DNA of 64,000 bases from Brachypodius melanocephalos (GCA_013398615.1 VZSR01003803.1:12436877-12500876); one strand, 5' to 3'; shown: positions 1 to 12,559, counted from the first letter of the stretch. Notes: generated by a model from the sequence alone, not told the origin. Program-made: numbers and translations.

Positions 1-3000
1 GTTATTGTAGAGCTCACCTCTTGTCATCAGTGTGTGTGTTCGCTGTAGCTTTCAGATTCTGAGTGTTGATTTGGATATTGTATTAGACCATACTAGAAGT
101 CTTGCAAGTATTCTAAATAGTCTTTTAAGCATGTGTACCAAGTCTTTCCAAGACAGTCACTAGGAAATCTAATTTGGGGTCTAGAAAGGTAACAGAGAAA
201 ATGAAAAGTGTTCTCATCAGAAGTTTTACAATTTTTACTAATTCTCCAAGCTTAAAAAATGCTTGATTGATGTTTTTGCTCAGGAAGCATGCTACTTTAT
301 TGTCTTTCATTTAAAAATAAAACTACAACTATCAACAGACCAAATATAAAAGTGGTGGTAAAAAGAATCATTCATACATGATATCAAAAAGAAATAGGTA
401 CTTCTAAAGGAATATACTTTATCTTTCAACTGAGAGTGGTAGATTGGCAAACAGAACCAAAGTACAACAAACCAGTATCTCACCTAGGGCTACAGCTGTC
501 AACTCAACTGGTCTGAACTTTCTCATATTCCTAATAATTGGAAAGAGATTTTTAAAAGGAGGTTTCTTGACAAAGAAGTACAAACATTTCTTATCTTTTT
601 CACAACTAAGAAGAAGGAAATCAGAAGCAGTAGCATGTTTTCAGTCTTTTCACTATATGACATATCATAAAGCTGATAAAGCACAAAGATACAAAATTAA
701 CAGCATCAAATCTGCATAAAAACAAAAGAACAACATTTAATTGTACATCTCTTTCGTGGACTTTCTCACTAATGATTTAAATTCCATGGAATTTGTATCC
801 GCTCAGATCTGAGCTTAGGCATGTGTCTGAAAAGGAACAGAAAAAAGAGTGAAGATTTATGCAAGTTATAAATTCACTTACTCAGCAGTGCCGAATAGCT
901 GGTATGCACTATAATGCATTCCCCACTTCTGTTTCATACAGTTTAAGTATATTTAAAATTTGTATTCTGGATGAAAGAACTTAAACAGTCTGTACTAGGC
1001 AACAGAAAACTAAGACGCTGAACTGCCTGGTCCTCCCTCTGCCTTTAAAAGCATGGCCTGAACTACAAACTGATGGAAAGCAATAGGCAAGGATATCCTT
1101 TTTTTTTTCCAAGAGTCCAGGATTTTTTTCCTGAAATTATTTCCCAGAGTTGCAGGAAGAAGCATAGTGCTGCTAAAATGTAGTCTAACATACCACTTTT
1201 TCACTGTCAGAAGTGAAAAGTGGGTTTATCCACTTGAAACCATGGAGATTGTGTAGAGTAATCACAGTACAGTGATTCCACTGGAATTTAATAGCTGTAA
1301 CAAGATTTTTCTGACTGTTTTAAAATGGATTACAATTTATTTGTGGTTGCACCCAGCCTGCTGATAGCATGAGCAGTAACTTCTTGTTTCAGGCTTTGCA
1401 AAGGAGGCCTTATGGCTACCCCTGGGCATTGAATATGCACCAAGTGTCCCAGTCTTGTCTTGTTGAGGGAAGATGGAATTAGACCATGGATGAAATTCTG
1501 TTGGCCATTGTTGTTATGCACTGTGTGCATGTGCACTTAGTGTGTCACATCTGTGTGAGGTTTGGTTTCCCATTCTGGTAAGATTTGAAATACACAAAGA
1601 TACTACTCTTGCAGCCAAACAAGCACAAGAATAGCTGTATAGTATAGTTGTATAAACAATACCTAGGAAAAAATACTGGTCTGTGTTTTATTATTTCAGT
1701 GTTATTATGATGTAATACTGTCTTGTGTGATATGATCATAGAAACCAGGGAATGGATTACTGCAGAGGCCTATAACTATAGCTGAACAGAATATTGAGGT
1801 ACACAGATATATTGTTCCTGACGGTGTTCCTAGTGCAGCCCTAAAGGCACAGAAAATGGGCTTAGACTATCCTTTGAGTACCCCATGCCAGCTAAAATCT
1901 ACAAGCTTTGATCATTATGGCTGGCAACAACTGCAATATCAGCGTATATGCTTATGTTTGCAGGTACTGTCTCCAGTTCCATTAAAAAAGGAAGTAGGAC
2001 ACTTCCTCACTTAAATCCAGTTAATGGTAGTGGGCTCTTCTTTTCCTTTTTTTTTTTTCCTTTTTTTTATTTCTTTTTTTTTCCCCTTTTGTTTGGGATT
2101 TGTGACCTTCAACACAGCCTTTGCTGAGAACGATGCTTTGTAAGAGGTGTTAGCCATGACTCATTCTCTCGTGACACAGGTGCAAGTGTGCACCACCTCT
2201 TTCACAGGCTTCTGAAATCAGAACATTTTTGCAAAAGTTTTCTCACTTTGGCACTTTGTCTATTGCACAATTACTCAAACTCCCACAGTGTCAAGAAAGA
2301 CACAGCAGTGCTGTGTTTTAGAAAAGTGGAAAAAGTAGGTACTTACTTTCCTACTGAGGGGGAAAAAGTCTTTAAAAACCTTTCTGGTGTTTTATTTACC
2401 TCAAAACATGCAAGGAGAAGGGACTTCTAAAATTCCTGTGACTATCTTTATGATATTGTCCCTTCACTAATCACAAAGAATTGTCTTTTACCCTTTTGGA
2501 AGGCAGAATGTGGCATACTTGCTATAAATGACAAGCCAGCCAAGTGAAATGTGGTGACTTGTTTCCATGCCTCTGTGTTTCTTCTGCTACACAGAGCTGC
2601 AGATTTGGGAGAGATGTCACAAAAGTTACTTGTCTCCTTCTATGCATGGAGAACCTGGACAGGCCTCAGAGGAGCTGTCTAACTTGTTCTGCAAAGTGTC
2701 CAATGAGGAGATCCCAAAATCCATAGCCAGACTGTCCCACAGATCAGGGAGAAAAGTTTTACTCACATAGTGCTTAACTGTTCGTTACTCTAGCTAAGGA
2801 CTTCTCTATCCTTAACTGGTGGGACTACAGTGAGCTGGCTGTGGCTCACCTCATCCCAGCAGAATGGGAGAGAAAACAGGAGGAGCAGAAGCAAGAAAAC
2901 CTATGGCTCAAAATAGTGACAGGGAGATCACTCATCAAGTAATTTTTTTATGTTAGACAGACTCAGCTTGAGGAATTCGATTTCATTTATAGCCAGTTAA

Positions 3001-4399
3001 TATAAATATTTAATTCCAAATCAGGTATTGGGAAATAAAAAAGACAAGCATTAAAATATTAGGGAGAAGACTGTCTCCCCTTTTCCAGTCTTTCTCACTA
3101 CCTCAGCACAGCGTCACTCTTACACCTTGTCACAGCTGCAGATGGCGGTCAGTCCTTTCAGAGCAGCTGTGAGCAGTGCAGGGAACCACGGTCAGAATGT
3201 CACAGCTTTTCTCTGCCGCTCCTTCCTTCTTGCACTTTTCCTGTTCTTTAGTGTGCAAGTCCCTCTGGGGGTGTGCCTGCTCCTCATGAAGCAGCTCCTC
3301 ATCCTCGTGCCTTGATGTTCCCTCATTCCCGTCTCCTGCATTGTGGAGCTTGCTAGAGCTGGGTGTGCCCATCATGGGGCAATCCCAAATTCTTCTCACA
3401 GCAACCACCCTGCAGCTCCCAGGACATCCATTTCTTGGTGGTGGACACCTGTTTCCTTCTATGGACACCCAGTTGTTGATTGCTGTCCTCCATTTCAGTT
3501 ACTTCCTATATGTGGAAGATTGGTTTGTTCAGCCACAAGCTGCTTTTTTTTGAAGATTAGCTAAATGTCCTCCCTTCAGCATTTCCCCATGGGTCTCCTT
3601 TCACTTTTTTTGGATTCTTTCCATTTCATCTCTGTCTTTTATAATGTCATGCCTGAAACTGGATGTAGAAGTAGGGCAAGGACTTGTCTGCCTTTAGAAA
3701 ATGAGTCTCTTGCCTTACCCCAGACAGTTATTGCACAACAGACGCATACTTTGTTTTGCTTGTGTCTGATCACAATTAATTGTCTCTTCACAGCTTTTTA
3801 AATACATGTTAATTTCTCCTTCTGAAGTACTTACTAAGCACATTCTTAGTTTTGCTGTGTTGATTTTGGACAATCTCTCCAGTTTGCCTAATTTGTCCTC
3901 TTGAGTTCCTGCCATCCCCTTGGGCTTGGAGGCCTTCTCCTCCCTCTCTCCTTGTCCACACAGGACCTTGTGGAGCTTCTGCAGCAGCTGGCTCTGCTGC
4001 AATGCACAGCTGTGCTCATCTGCTACCATTTCCTAAACACAGTCTACTCTCATGTTGGTATTTTGGGCCTTCTGCTTTTCCACATCAAGTCTTTGAGCTT
4101 ACTGTTATACCCCATACATTTGGTTGGACTATGAGGATTTTTAAAAGCCCCTACTTAGATTTTTCTTTGCTTGTCAAATCTGTGTACAGGTGATAAATAT
4201 GTTTGACAGATTTAGTAGCCCTCTCCCACACCATTTTGGAAATGGTGGCTGTGTTTGGGCAAGGCTCAGACAGACTCCCAGCTGCCTTTAGAAACCATGG
4301 AGCAAGTGAAGAGCATGGCTATGACATCTGCATTTTACTGAGCTCCATTTATAGTCATAGAAAAAGTCATTTAATAAAGAATTTTAATGTGTGTTTCAG
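1..4399 (+). other. ZC3H12C: ZC3H12C intron (3' part; upstream exon outside window)
   Basis: No coding exon could be found before the acceptor at 4391-4399 (TGTGTTTCAG type). The preceding family exon is large and carries the DGSNVAMS segment with the first catalytic Asp. No open frame of that kind occurs here, so it lies upstream of the window. The interval is AT-rich, with a long pyrimidine tract near 2041-2092 and GC-richer patches near 2540-2770 and 3100-4050. I recognise no known repeat in these patches. Confidence 0.75.
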
Positions 4400-4539
4400 C
4401 CATGGGAACAAAGAAGTATTTTCTTGTCGAGGAATCAAATTGGCAGTAGATTGGTTTTTGGAAAGAGGCCACAAGGATGTTACTGTGTTTGTGCCAGCGT
4501 GGAGGAAAGAACAGTCAAGACCAGATGCTCTTATAACAG
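4400..4539 (+). CDS. ZC3H12C: ZC3H12C (Regnase-3) coding exon: first part of NYN/PIN ribonuclease domain in window
   Basis: This 140-bp exon encodes HGNKEVFSCRGIKLAVDWFL and on to ALIT, the conserved core of the ZC3H12 family NYN/PIN endoribonuclease domain that cleaves stem-loops in target mRNAs. The first base completes a Ser codon begun in the upstream exon, and the last G starts the Asp codon finished in the next exon. The acceptor is TTTCAG at 4394-4399 and the donor is GTAAGC at 4540. The stretch DITVFVPAWRKEQ-like (here with DV) separates ZC3H12C from ZC3H12A, which has PSWRKEQ. ZC3H12B shares much of the core, so the paralogue call rests mainly on the C-terminal exon and the RDX neighbour. 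The DGSNVAM motif with the first catalytic Asp lies outside the window. Confidence 0.95.
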
Positions 4540-7308
4540 GTAAGCTCCATCTTTGCTTGTTTGTTCAGTGCTTTGCCCAGCAGGAGTGCTGCTGCTCAGA
4601 TGAACAAACCTTTAGCAATGAAAGGCTGTAACAGAAAGTATCTTTTGTGGTGTAATTTCGTTGTGATCTATAGGCAGGAAAAAGACAAAGCAACTTCCTC
4701 TCCAAGTCCTCCTGTTCTGTTCTGCTCATCTGCTCAAGTTTCTATAATGTTGCTAGTTACTTCTTAAAGAATCTAATTGCCTTTTTTTAAAAATCTGCTA
4801 TGTCCATGCAGCACTAGTAGCAAAGAGGTTTGAAGTTAGTCATTTACTGGGTATTATTTCTTGTGGTGAGCAGATTCTGCCAGGCTGGCCTGTCACTCCC
4901 TGTGTGTTAGGTTATGGGAATTATCCAGACAGAAAGGGAATGGTTCTCCTCTTTGTCATTACTATTAGCAAATAGACAACTTTTAATTGAAAATTTTAAT
5001 TTTCAGTGTGTTTATCTAGGGAAAAAAAGTAGGTGTAGAGGTATTTATTCCTTCATCAAACTAACAGGTTCTTCGTGAAGGCTGGAGAGACATCCTCCAA
5101 CTGCCCTAGGGTTGAAACAGAAAGGAATTGGGGGTTAAAAACCCTAGAACGTGGAGAGAAGGAAGGAGGTTTGCGGGGAGAGGATGGGGCAGGGGGGGCC
5201 AAGACAGCTACCATTAAAAGAGGAGAAACTTTTGAGACTAATAGCTGTAGCTTCTAAAAGAATACAGAAGCATGTTTTGGTTGCCATGTGCATTTTCAAA
5301 TATCTGGAAAGATCCTTGCAACACTTCATTCCATTTGCTTGATTGCTGCTAGAATATAGCATGTTAACACAAGGAAGCATTTGGAAAGCTGCTGTTAACC
5401 CTGTCAGCACTGGCAGTGTGCAGCCTTTCTCTTGAAGCCATTCTCTTTTGCTGTGCTAGTGTTTGGGGTATGAGAAGAGCATTGGCTAAGTAATAAAAAT
5501 TGGGCCAGTTTGAATTAAAATGTGACATCTGCTTGAAGTGTACATAGGGCTAAAGGCCTCAAAAGGTGTTTCAAGAAAGCAGCAAGGCTAGAATTGACTG
5601 AGCAATGTTTGATTGTCTAGCAATGAGAAACCAGTTTTCCATGGGTCATCATGGACCCTGAAAATGGGAGGAAGATCAGAGCAGGTTATTGTATCTTCTG
5701 TAAAAATGTTGCATCTTCTGTTTTCCTCTAAGGGTGCAGGAAGCCTGTGTGTTACCGGGTGTGTGAAATACCTGGTGCTGACACTCTGTTTCCAGAGATA
5801 TGCACCTGAAATAGGTGGCCAGCTGGAGTTTTGAAAAAGCCTGAGGTGACTAACGTGGGGATGATTCTAGACTGTCAGCATTCATTAGAAGCCTTGTGGA
5901 CTAAACAACAGACACATCTTTCTTACCAGTACCCACCAGTCATCACATGGCAAATCATTTTTATTCTTTCTTAGCAGGGAAAAAAATCACCTTCCATCTC
6001 ACTCTCACTCATCATTTAGCACATTGTGGGGGATTGAATACAAAAAGTTTGTATTTCATTTAAAATCTTGTGCTTTTTCTACTAGGCAAATAAATGCTTG
6101 TATCAAATATATTGCTTATATATAATATTAATGCAGTATTTCTCCCTGTTGGAATCTATTTTTTTTTCCCAGATGGAACGTGTTCTCTGTCAAGTTTCTT
6201 ATGCTACAAAACAGTTGAGTTATTTGAGATCTTAACCATTACTAATAGCCATGACTCATATTCACTGTGCAAACATCTTCGGCTGTGTCAGATGTTGCCT
6301 TGTTTTTTTGTGTATTTTGCTTTCATAGCTTATCTGCTCCAAGGAGAGTGATAGGTAGGAGAGTCAACATTAAGGGGTAGGTGCCCCTACCTGTAGTAGG
6401 TACAAGCTCCTTCATAGCCTGAGGTCTGTCTTTCAAAGCTCCTTGGGATCTCCAGATTCTACACAGGAAAAGAGAAATTAAAATACTTTTGGGATGTGTG
6501 AGTGACAGATTGTGTAGAACAAGAAGGAACTACATAAAATGCTAAATATGCTTATTTAGGAGGATTAAAGAGAAATCTGTTTGGCTTTGATAAGAACTTA
6601 TGTATAAATATGTAAACCATTCAAGGAAATTTATTACTGGTGTTAACAAAAAACCAAACCAAAACAAACCATCACCATTTTTGCTGTTGGTTACAAAATG
6701 ACATGAGATGTCTTTCTGGGGAGTGCTGTTGATATTTGTGGAGAACCTGAGTGCTTGTACAGAATGTGGGTTTTTTAGTCCTTGCGGGTACCCCTTCTGT
6801 TGATGAGCAGAGACTTTCATGGGACAGTCTCATTCATGTGAGCTACTCGAATTCTTTCAAAAGATGTTTCTTGCTGGGTTCTACAAAGAGATGAAAAAGG
6901 TCTGTCTTTGCCAGGGAGCTCAGTTATGGGAAAACCGTGGCTGTACTTGGGTATAGTCTTTGTATTCTGTGGTGTTTAAAATGACCCTTCAGCCAGAGGA
7001 GTTTTGCACAGGTTTTTGATAAAATGGTTTTTCTTTGAGCCACAGGAACATGAACTATGTCCCCCTTAGAGAAATGGTGTGGAGCAGTAGGTTTTGATTT
7101 GTTTCTGGGTTTTTTGAAAGTAGTGCCAGCTGACTGCTGACTATGAGTTCAGATATCATATGTGGGACACCTTCTGCTGGACTATAACCATCTAAGACAT
7201 TTTTAGTCCTAAATGTTTGGATTTTCTTCTTCAAGTCTAATATCTTTAGAGATTAAACAAACTTTTCCTTTTCTTTCATGTTTGACTTTTGATTCTTGTT
7301 CCTTGTAG
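4540..7308 (+). other. ZC3H12C: ZC3H12C intron
   Basis: This 2.77-kb intron has donor GTAAGC and acceptor TTCCTTGTAG. It is mostly unremarkable AT-rich sequence with a purine-rich stretch near 5150-5215. I see no repeat or RNA gene that I can name. Confidence 0.85.
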
Positions 7309-7543
7309 ATCAAGAAATCTTACGTAAATTAGAAAAGGAGAAGATTCTGGTCTTCACACCCTCTCGGCGCGTGCAGGGGAGAAGGGTGGTGTGCTACGAT
7401 GACCGATTCATAGTGAAGTTGGCCTTTGAGTCAGATGGCATCATTGTCTCTAATGACAACTACAGGGATCTAGCTAATGAAAAGCCAGAATGGAAGAAGT
7501 TTATAGATGAACGCTTGTTGATGTATTCTTTTGTTAATGACAA
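7309..7543 (+). CDS. ZC3H12C: ZC3H12C coding exon: catalytic Asp residues of the NYN/PIN domain
   Basis: This 235-bp exon begins with AT, completing Asp of ALITD, and ends with AA of a split Lys (donor GTAAGT). It encodes QEILRKLEKEKILVFTPSRR followed by the CYDDR motif (window residues 75-79) and VSND (93-96). By homology to ZC3H12A these carry the acidic residues that coordinate Mg2+ in the RNase active site (D225/D226 and D244 of ZC3H12A). All are intact, so the protein should be an active nuclease. The exon ends in LLMYSFVND, the end of the nuclease fold. The family acts on inflammatory and other unstable mRNAs in the cytoplasm. Confidence 0.96.
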
Positions 7544-8430
7544 GTAAGTAATTCTGTCTTTACATGTGCCACTAAAATAATTGAGGAAAGGACAATTTGA
7601 AGATTTGTACAAATATTTTATCTTACACCCAAATCATTAGGTACACGTAGGAAAACAGGAGGAATAGTCAATCATGGATTTGGTCTTCTGATTAAAAGTA
7701 CTTGAAACTGTTTTTGTAGCAGCACTTTAATGTCTTTTTATGCTATTTTTTCCTCTGTGGTATAGGCCAATGTATATTTGATGTATGCTATGGTATAATA
7801 TTCCAGCTCTGTTGCTATACTGAGCCAGCATTTCTGAGTGACTGTGGTTAGACTCCTAAGTCCTAGAGTCATAGAAAAACCCAAGTTGGAATGAACCTCA
7901 TGGGGTCTGTAGTTCAACTGTCTGATTAGATCCTTCTATAGTAATTGTACCCAAGCCTGCAGATCAACTGCAGTTACTGCTGGTGGCTTCTTGTAGAGTA
8001 GACTCAGTGCTCCCCCAAGCAGGCACTTGTGTTGAGGTGCCTGAATGCTGACAGAAGAATCCTAGCCATCAGCACAGTTTTGCAAAGCTAGTAATGGTGT
8101 TTTAAGAAATGGCTGCCTGTATTGCAGCACTTACTTTTGATTTCAGGATGAGTTACTTGCAGCCCTGCTTTGGCACATAGCATCAGCTGAGCTGGACCAA
8201 AGGTGTCTGTAGCAGTCCAGGAGTGTCCACATAATCTGTTTCTGTGACCTACCTCTCAGGCAGTACCTGCAGCAGAAAGATGGCCTTCCAAAACTGCTCT
8301 GGAGGTTCCTGGATTTAAAAATGACGGAATGACAGGTTATGGTGTAGCATAGTCCTGAAGTTCTTGGTCATTGCATGAGAAGTATGAAAAGACTTGTTTG
8401 CTTCCATAATACTTTGTTCTTTCTTTATAG
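7544..8430 (+). other. ZC3H12C: ZC3H12C intron carrying a CR1 remnant
   Basis: This 887-bp intron has donor GTAAGT and acceptor TTCTTTATAG. The only recognisable content is a diverged CR1 3' end from about 7866. Confidence 0.85.
7866..8045 (-). repeat. CR1 LINE 3'-end fragment, diverged
   Basis: Read on the + strand, AGAGTCATAGAAAAACCCAA followed by GTTGGAATGAACCTCATGGG and GTTCAACTGTCTG has the layout of the avian CR1 3' end in reverse orientation (AGAATCATAGAAT..GGTTGGAAGGGACCTC..AGTCCAAC). Similarity fades after about 150-180 bp, so the right edge is approximate. It lies within a ZC3H12C intron, antisense to the gene. Confidence 0.6.
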
Positions 8431-8537
8431 ATTTATGCCTCCTGATGATCCTCTTGGCCGCCATGGTCCAAGTCTGGATAATTTTCTTAGGAAGAAGCCT
8501 ATTGTGCCAGAACATAAGAAGCAACCATGTCCATATG
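8431..8537 (+). CDS. ZC3H12C: ZC3H12C coding exon: linker and start of CCCH zinc finger
   Basis: This 107-bp exon runs in phase from the split Lys, encodes FMPPDDPLGRHGPSLDNFLR and then KKPIVPEHKKQPCPY, and ends with G of a split Gly codon before GTAATT. PPDDPLGRHGPSLDNFLRKKP is the invariant segment linking the nuclease domain to the zinc finger in all ZC3H12 proteins. The Cys of PCPYG is the first zinc ligand of the C-x5-C-x5-C-x3-H finger, and the other three are in the next exon. Confidence 0.96.
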
Positions 8538-9289
8538 GTAATTTAATTTAACTCATCAATTTTTATGTACTGGGACGGGGGACCAAGCTCCTGCTTTATT
8601 TTAACACTGCCAAAACTGTTTAAAACTCTTTAACACTGGTTTTAACGTTGTTGTCTTAGCCTGAGATGGGTTGAAATGCTGAGCTGATGGTGGAAACTGA
8701 AGCGATTTTTTCATGTGCTTCTTAAAAAACATTTCTGTCTACTAGTTAAACTGAAGGAGCAACTTAATTAATCATTCATTGGAATAAAACCAAATCAACA
8801 CCTAAATTCTGCAGGTTCCAGAAGCCCTTTTCTAATGTCATGAGATAGTGAGGTTTTCTTCCAGAAAATTAATTGAGCTATCGGAAGTTTAGCTACTGAG
8901 CATTCCTAAAGGCATCTTGACTGAGCTGAAACCTGCTGGCCTTATGGCTGTGGGACTTCCCTATCAAGTTTTCTGCTTGTATATTGCTTTGACACATCAC
9001 AGCAAGTGTGTGCAGCCTCCCTGGCAGTGCCGCATCCAGCTCAAAACGTGGCTGGTAGTGTTGGTCTGCATTCTCAGAGCACCAGCTGCAGGGCACTACC
9101 ACTGCTTCTTTTTTCCCCACAAAACAGGAGAGGAGCTCTTAGAGCACACCCTGAGTTGTACGAAACCAATCTTGTTTGCAAGATCTTTCAAATCAACAGT
9201 AAAACTTCAAATGAGGGGCATACCCATTATTTGATGGCTAACAGATTTTGTTTGAAGTTTTTAAAATCTGATTATATTTGTATTAATAG
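8538..9289 (+). other. ZC3H12C: ZC3H12C intron
   Basis: This 752-bp intron has donor GTAATT and acceptor TATTAATAG. No repeats or other features were recognised. Confidence 0.85.
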
Positions 9290-10686
9290 GGAAGAAATGT
9301 ACCTATGGACACAAATGCAAATACTATCATCCAGAAAGAGGAAATCAGCCTCAGCGATCTGTAGCTGATGAACTTCGTGCCATGTCTAGAAGCACAGCTG
9401 CCAAAACTACAAGTGAAGGAGGACTGGTAAAAAGCAATAGTGTTCCCTGTAGCACTAAAAGTGATGGCACTTCAGAGCTGAAGCGTGCTGCTCCAAAGAG
9501 GCAATCGGATCCTAGTATAAGGACTCAAGTCTATCAAGACTTGGAGGAAAAGCTTCCCACCAAAAACAAATTGGAAACCAGGTCTGTACCTTCTTTAGTT
9601 AGTATACCAAGTTCCTCTGCTGGAAAACCCCAAAGTACTGCACCTTTAACTAACGGCCTTCCATCCGGAGTTCACTTCCCACCTCAGGATCAAAGACCAC
9701 AGGGACAGTATCCTACAGTGATGATGGGAACCAAAAATCATGGAACACCAATGCCTTATGACCAGTATCCCAAATGTGAGTCTCCGGTGGATGTAGGGTA
9801 TTACTCTATGCTGAGTGCGTATTCAAATCTCGGTATATCTGGGCCGCGTAGTCCCGAAAGGCGCTTCTCCTTGGACACGGACTATCGGATTAGCTCCGTA
9901 GCTTCCGACTGCAGCAGCGAGGGCAGTGTCAGCTGTGGCAGTAGCGATTCCTACGTGGGGTACAGCGACCGCTCTTACGTGAGTTCGCCCGACCCACAGC
10001 TGGAGGAGAACCTGAAGTGCCAACACATGCACCCGCACAGCCGCCTTAACACTCAGCCTTTCCTGCAGAGCTACCATGAACCCCTCACTCGAGTGCAGAG
10101 CTACAGTCACGAAGAACCAAAGCATCACCACAAGTCTCCCATTCCGTACATGGCTGTGCATCTGCAGCACCCGGCAGTCGGTGCTCGTTCCAGCTGTCCG
10201 AACGACTACGCCGCACCTCAGAGCTCGCCTCATTCGAAGGCGCTGCACCTGGGGAGGGCCCTGGTGTCCACGAGGATGGACAGCGTTTCAGACTCGCGGC
10301 TGTACGAAAACTCTCCCTTAAGACACAGGAAGCCTTACTCCAGCCAGGAAGGGCTGGGAGGCTGGGACAGGCAGAGTTACGGGATGGATGCCTACAGCTA
10401 CCGCCAGACGTACTCCTTGCCCAGCAACCCCACGCAGCCGTGCTATGAGCAGTTCGCCTTCCAAAGCCTTCCCGAGCAGCAGGACCAGCCCTGGCGCGTC
10501 CCTTACTGTGGAATCCCGCAAGACCCCCCGAGGCTCCAAGACACCCGGGAGAAGGTTTACGTTAACCTCTGCAACATCTTCCCCCCCGATCTCGTGAGGA
10601 TGGTGATGAAGAAGAACCCTCACGTGACGGACGCTCAGCAGCTCGCTGCGGCCATCTTGGTGGAGAAATCTCAGCTAGGTTATTGA
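9290..10686 (+). CDS. ZC3H12C: ZC3H12C terminal coding exon: rest of CCCH finger, long disordered region, conserved C-terminus
   Basis: This exon encodes 464 residues and a TGA stop at 10684-10686. It opens with GKKCTYGHKCKYYHPERG, completing a CCCH finger of spacing C-x5-C-x5-C-x3-H (window residues 158, 164, 170, 174), then SVADELRAMSRS, conserved in the family. A roughly 350-residue Ser/Pro/Tyr/His-rich region of low complexity follows. The last 45 residues (KVYVNLCNIFP .. MKKNPHVTDAQQLAAAILVEKSQLGY, read in parts) form the conserved C-terminal helical module of ZC3H12B/C. Together with the three upstream exons the frame is unbroken for 625 codons, against a full protein of roughly 880 residues, so about the first 255 are outside the window. 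The second half of the exon is much richer in CpG and G/C than the first. Confidence 0.96.
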
Positions 10687-10937
10687 GAGATGATGCATCT
10701 TCGTGGTGTCTCGTAGTTTTCAGCTCAGCTCTAAGGCTGAGGGAGGTTTGCTACAATAGCATTTGGGATCTCCTTCTCGGCAAGGAGGTTATATAGTAAT
10801 CCGTTTATGTGAAATACTGTATCATGGAGTCTGTATGTATAGCCCCATGCATTGGAAGTACCAGAAAAGTTTTGTGTTCTAGTTTGAAAATTTTTAAATG
10901 GCTATTTTCACATCTGGAGGATGTTGCAGTTTAAATT

Positions 10938-10971
10938 AATATATATATATGATATATATATATATATATAA
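10938..10971. repeat. (TA)n microsatellite, interrupted by one G
   Basis: Two runs of alternating T and A separated by a single G form a near-perfect self-complementary tract 250 bp after the ZC3H12C stop. Confidence 0.95.
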
Positions 10972-12146
10972 AAAATCTGTGGTCTCTGGTTATAATCTTT
11001 GGTGCATCAGGGGTTTATATGCAGCACTTTCTTATCATTGTTACATTTTGTTGGGATTTTTGGTTTTGTTTTTTAACTTGCTAGATGCTTATCCTTGGGC
11101 TGTGAGATACTAACCTGCAGAAAGGATTTTGCTACTTCTGGCAGGCAATTTTCAAGCCAATTTTCAAGCCAAGTTTCTGAACTTTTTACACCACCAGGAG
11201 TATGTCTGATGTATGTTTTTGTGAGCTTTTTTGTGCTGTAATCACCGATTTGTAGAAAACAAAGATTTACTACAGCACTGACTTCATTTTTTGAAACAAA
11301 TAATTAAGTTACCAGTTAACAGTGAAATGGGTAACAATATATTGGTAATTTATAGTATGGCACTTTTCATTGCTTTCTTTGTTTTGCTCAAATAGTTACA
11401 GGTTTTTGTTGATGCAGTCAATTAGTAATAAGATGCAAACAGAGGAGGAAAAGAATTTTTTTATTTTTGTTTACTAATTTATGGATATGTTAAAAGCCTT
11501 ATTGCCTGATTTTCAAAGGTACTGAGAATTTGCAGCCCCCTTGGAAGCTGAGAGAAACTGCAAATGCTCAGAACCAACCCAAACCAGGCCACCCTGTTTC
11601 AGTTCCTGTGTGTTGTTACCCAACTCTGTGTATTTCTGGTTAGTAGATGGGGACCTGAAATCGTAGGGCCCTGTTTAGTTGTTTTATATGTTTTTCCTTT
11701 GTATTGCTGCACAACTGTACTGGATAAAATATGCTTTTCATAAAATATTTACCTGTTTTTAAATGAATTTAATTATCTCAATGCAAGTTTTGTATTTAAG
11801 ATACTGTTTGATTTTTCTTGCTATTTATCAAGGCTGGCCTGAAAAGGTTTTGTGTGTTCAGGATATGCAACATTTATTAACTGCACTATGGTAATGATAT
11901 TGTAGCTCAAAATAATAACTTAAACTTTTTTTTTTTTCTTTTTCTTTTTTGGCTGGGGAGGGGAGGGTTGTGGGGAGAGAAGATACCATATGTGTTCCTG
12001 GAGTTAGTTGTTTGCTTTTTACATTGTGTAGGCCTGATTCTTGCCACAAATAGTGTAGTTTTAGAAACAGACAAGCCAAGTCTGTTTTAGCATTAGTAAG
12101 GGATATTTCTGGTTTAAAGTCATGGGTTTTACTGGCACCTCTTAAG

Positions 12147-12151
<5 letters not shown>

Positions 12152-12187
<36 letters not shown>
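12152..12187. repeat. (TA)n microsatellite
   Basis: About 17 uninterrupted TA units follow a T-run in the ZC3H12C 3' UTR. The tract is self-complementary and probably length-polymorphic. Confidence 0.95.
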
Positions 12188-12189
<2 letters not shown>

Positions 12190-12549
12190 GAAAAATAGAA
12201 ATAGTTTTTGCAATTGATGTCAGATGTACTTCCACGTACATGATCGGTTGCTGACGGTTTTGGTTTCCATCCATTGTAACGATGTTCAGTGTTAAAAAAA
12301 GTCACTTGTTTACACTATTACAGCTGATAATTTTGGTACACTTGATGGAGTGTTAAGTAGGGCCCTGAAGAACCAGAAAGTACCTTTTACTGTTGATACA
12401 AATTGTATCTTTTTAACTGAGAACTATTTTGATTTGTAGATTAGAAACACAGATGTATAATTATAACTAGTCTTTTGGGCAACATTTTATCCCTTATTTA
12501 AAAATTAGAGATTTCAGACATAGAATAGATTTAGGCAAGTAAAAGTAGG

Positions 12550-12559
12550 TATTTATTTA
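12550..12559 (+). promoter_or_regulatory. AU-rich element (overlapping ATTTA)
   Basis: TATTTATTTA gives two overlapping AUUUA pentamers in the 3' UTR, a class of mRNA-decay element. The function is inferred from the motif only. Confidence 0.4.

Noticed and set aside
3130..4029. Minus-strand frames of 112 and 104 codons in the upstream ZC3H12C intron
   Set aside because: No resemblance to a known protein or transposon product. They follow a pyrimidine-rich + strand, and there is no supporting splice or start context.
4203..4631. A 142-codon + strand open frame treated as a complete small gene
   Set aside because: Only 4400-4539 is exon. The rest is intron read through the splice sites, shown by the acceptor at 4399, the donor at 4540 and homology limits.
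9823..10248. 141-codon open frame on the minus strand
   Set aside because: It lies wholly antisense to the terminal ZC3H12C exon, and its Val/Arg/Ala-rich composition is a shadow of the GC-rich coding strand.
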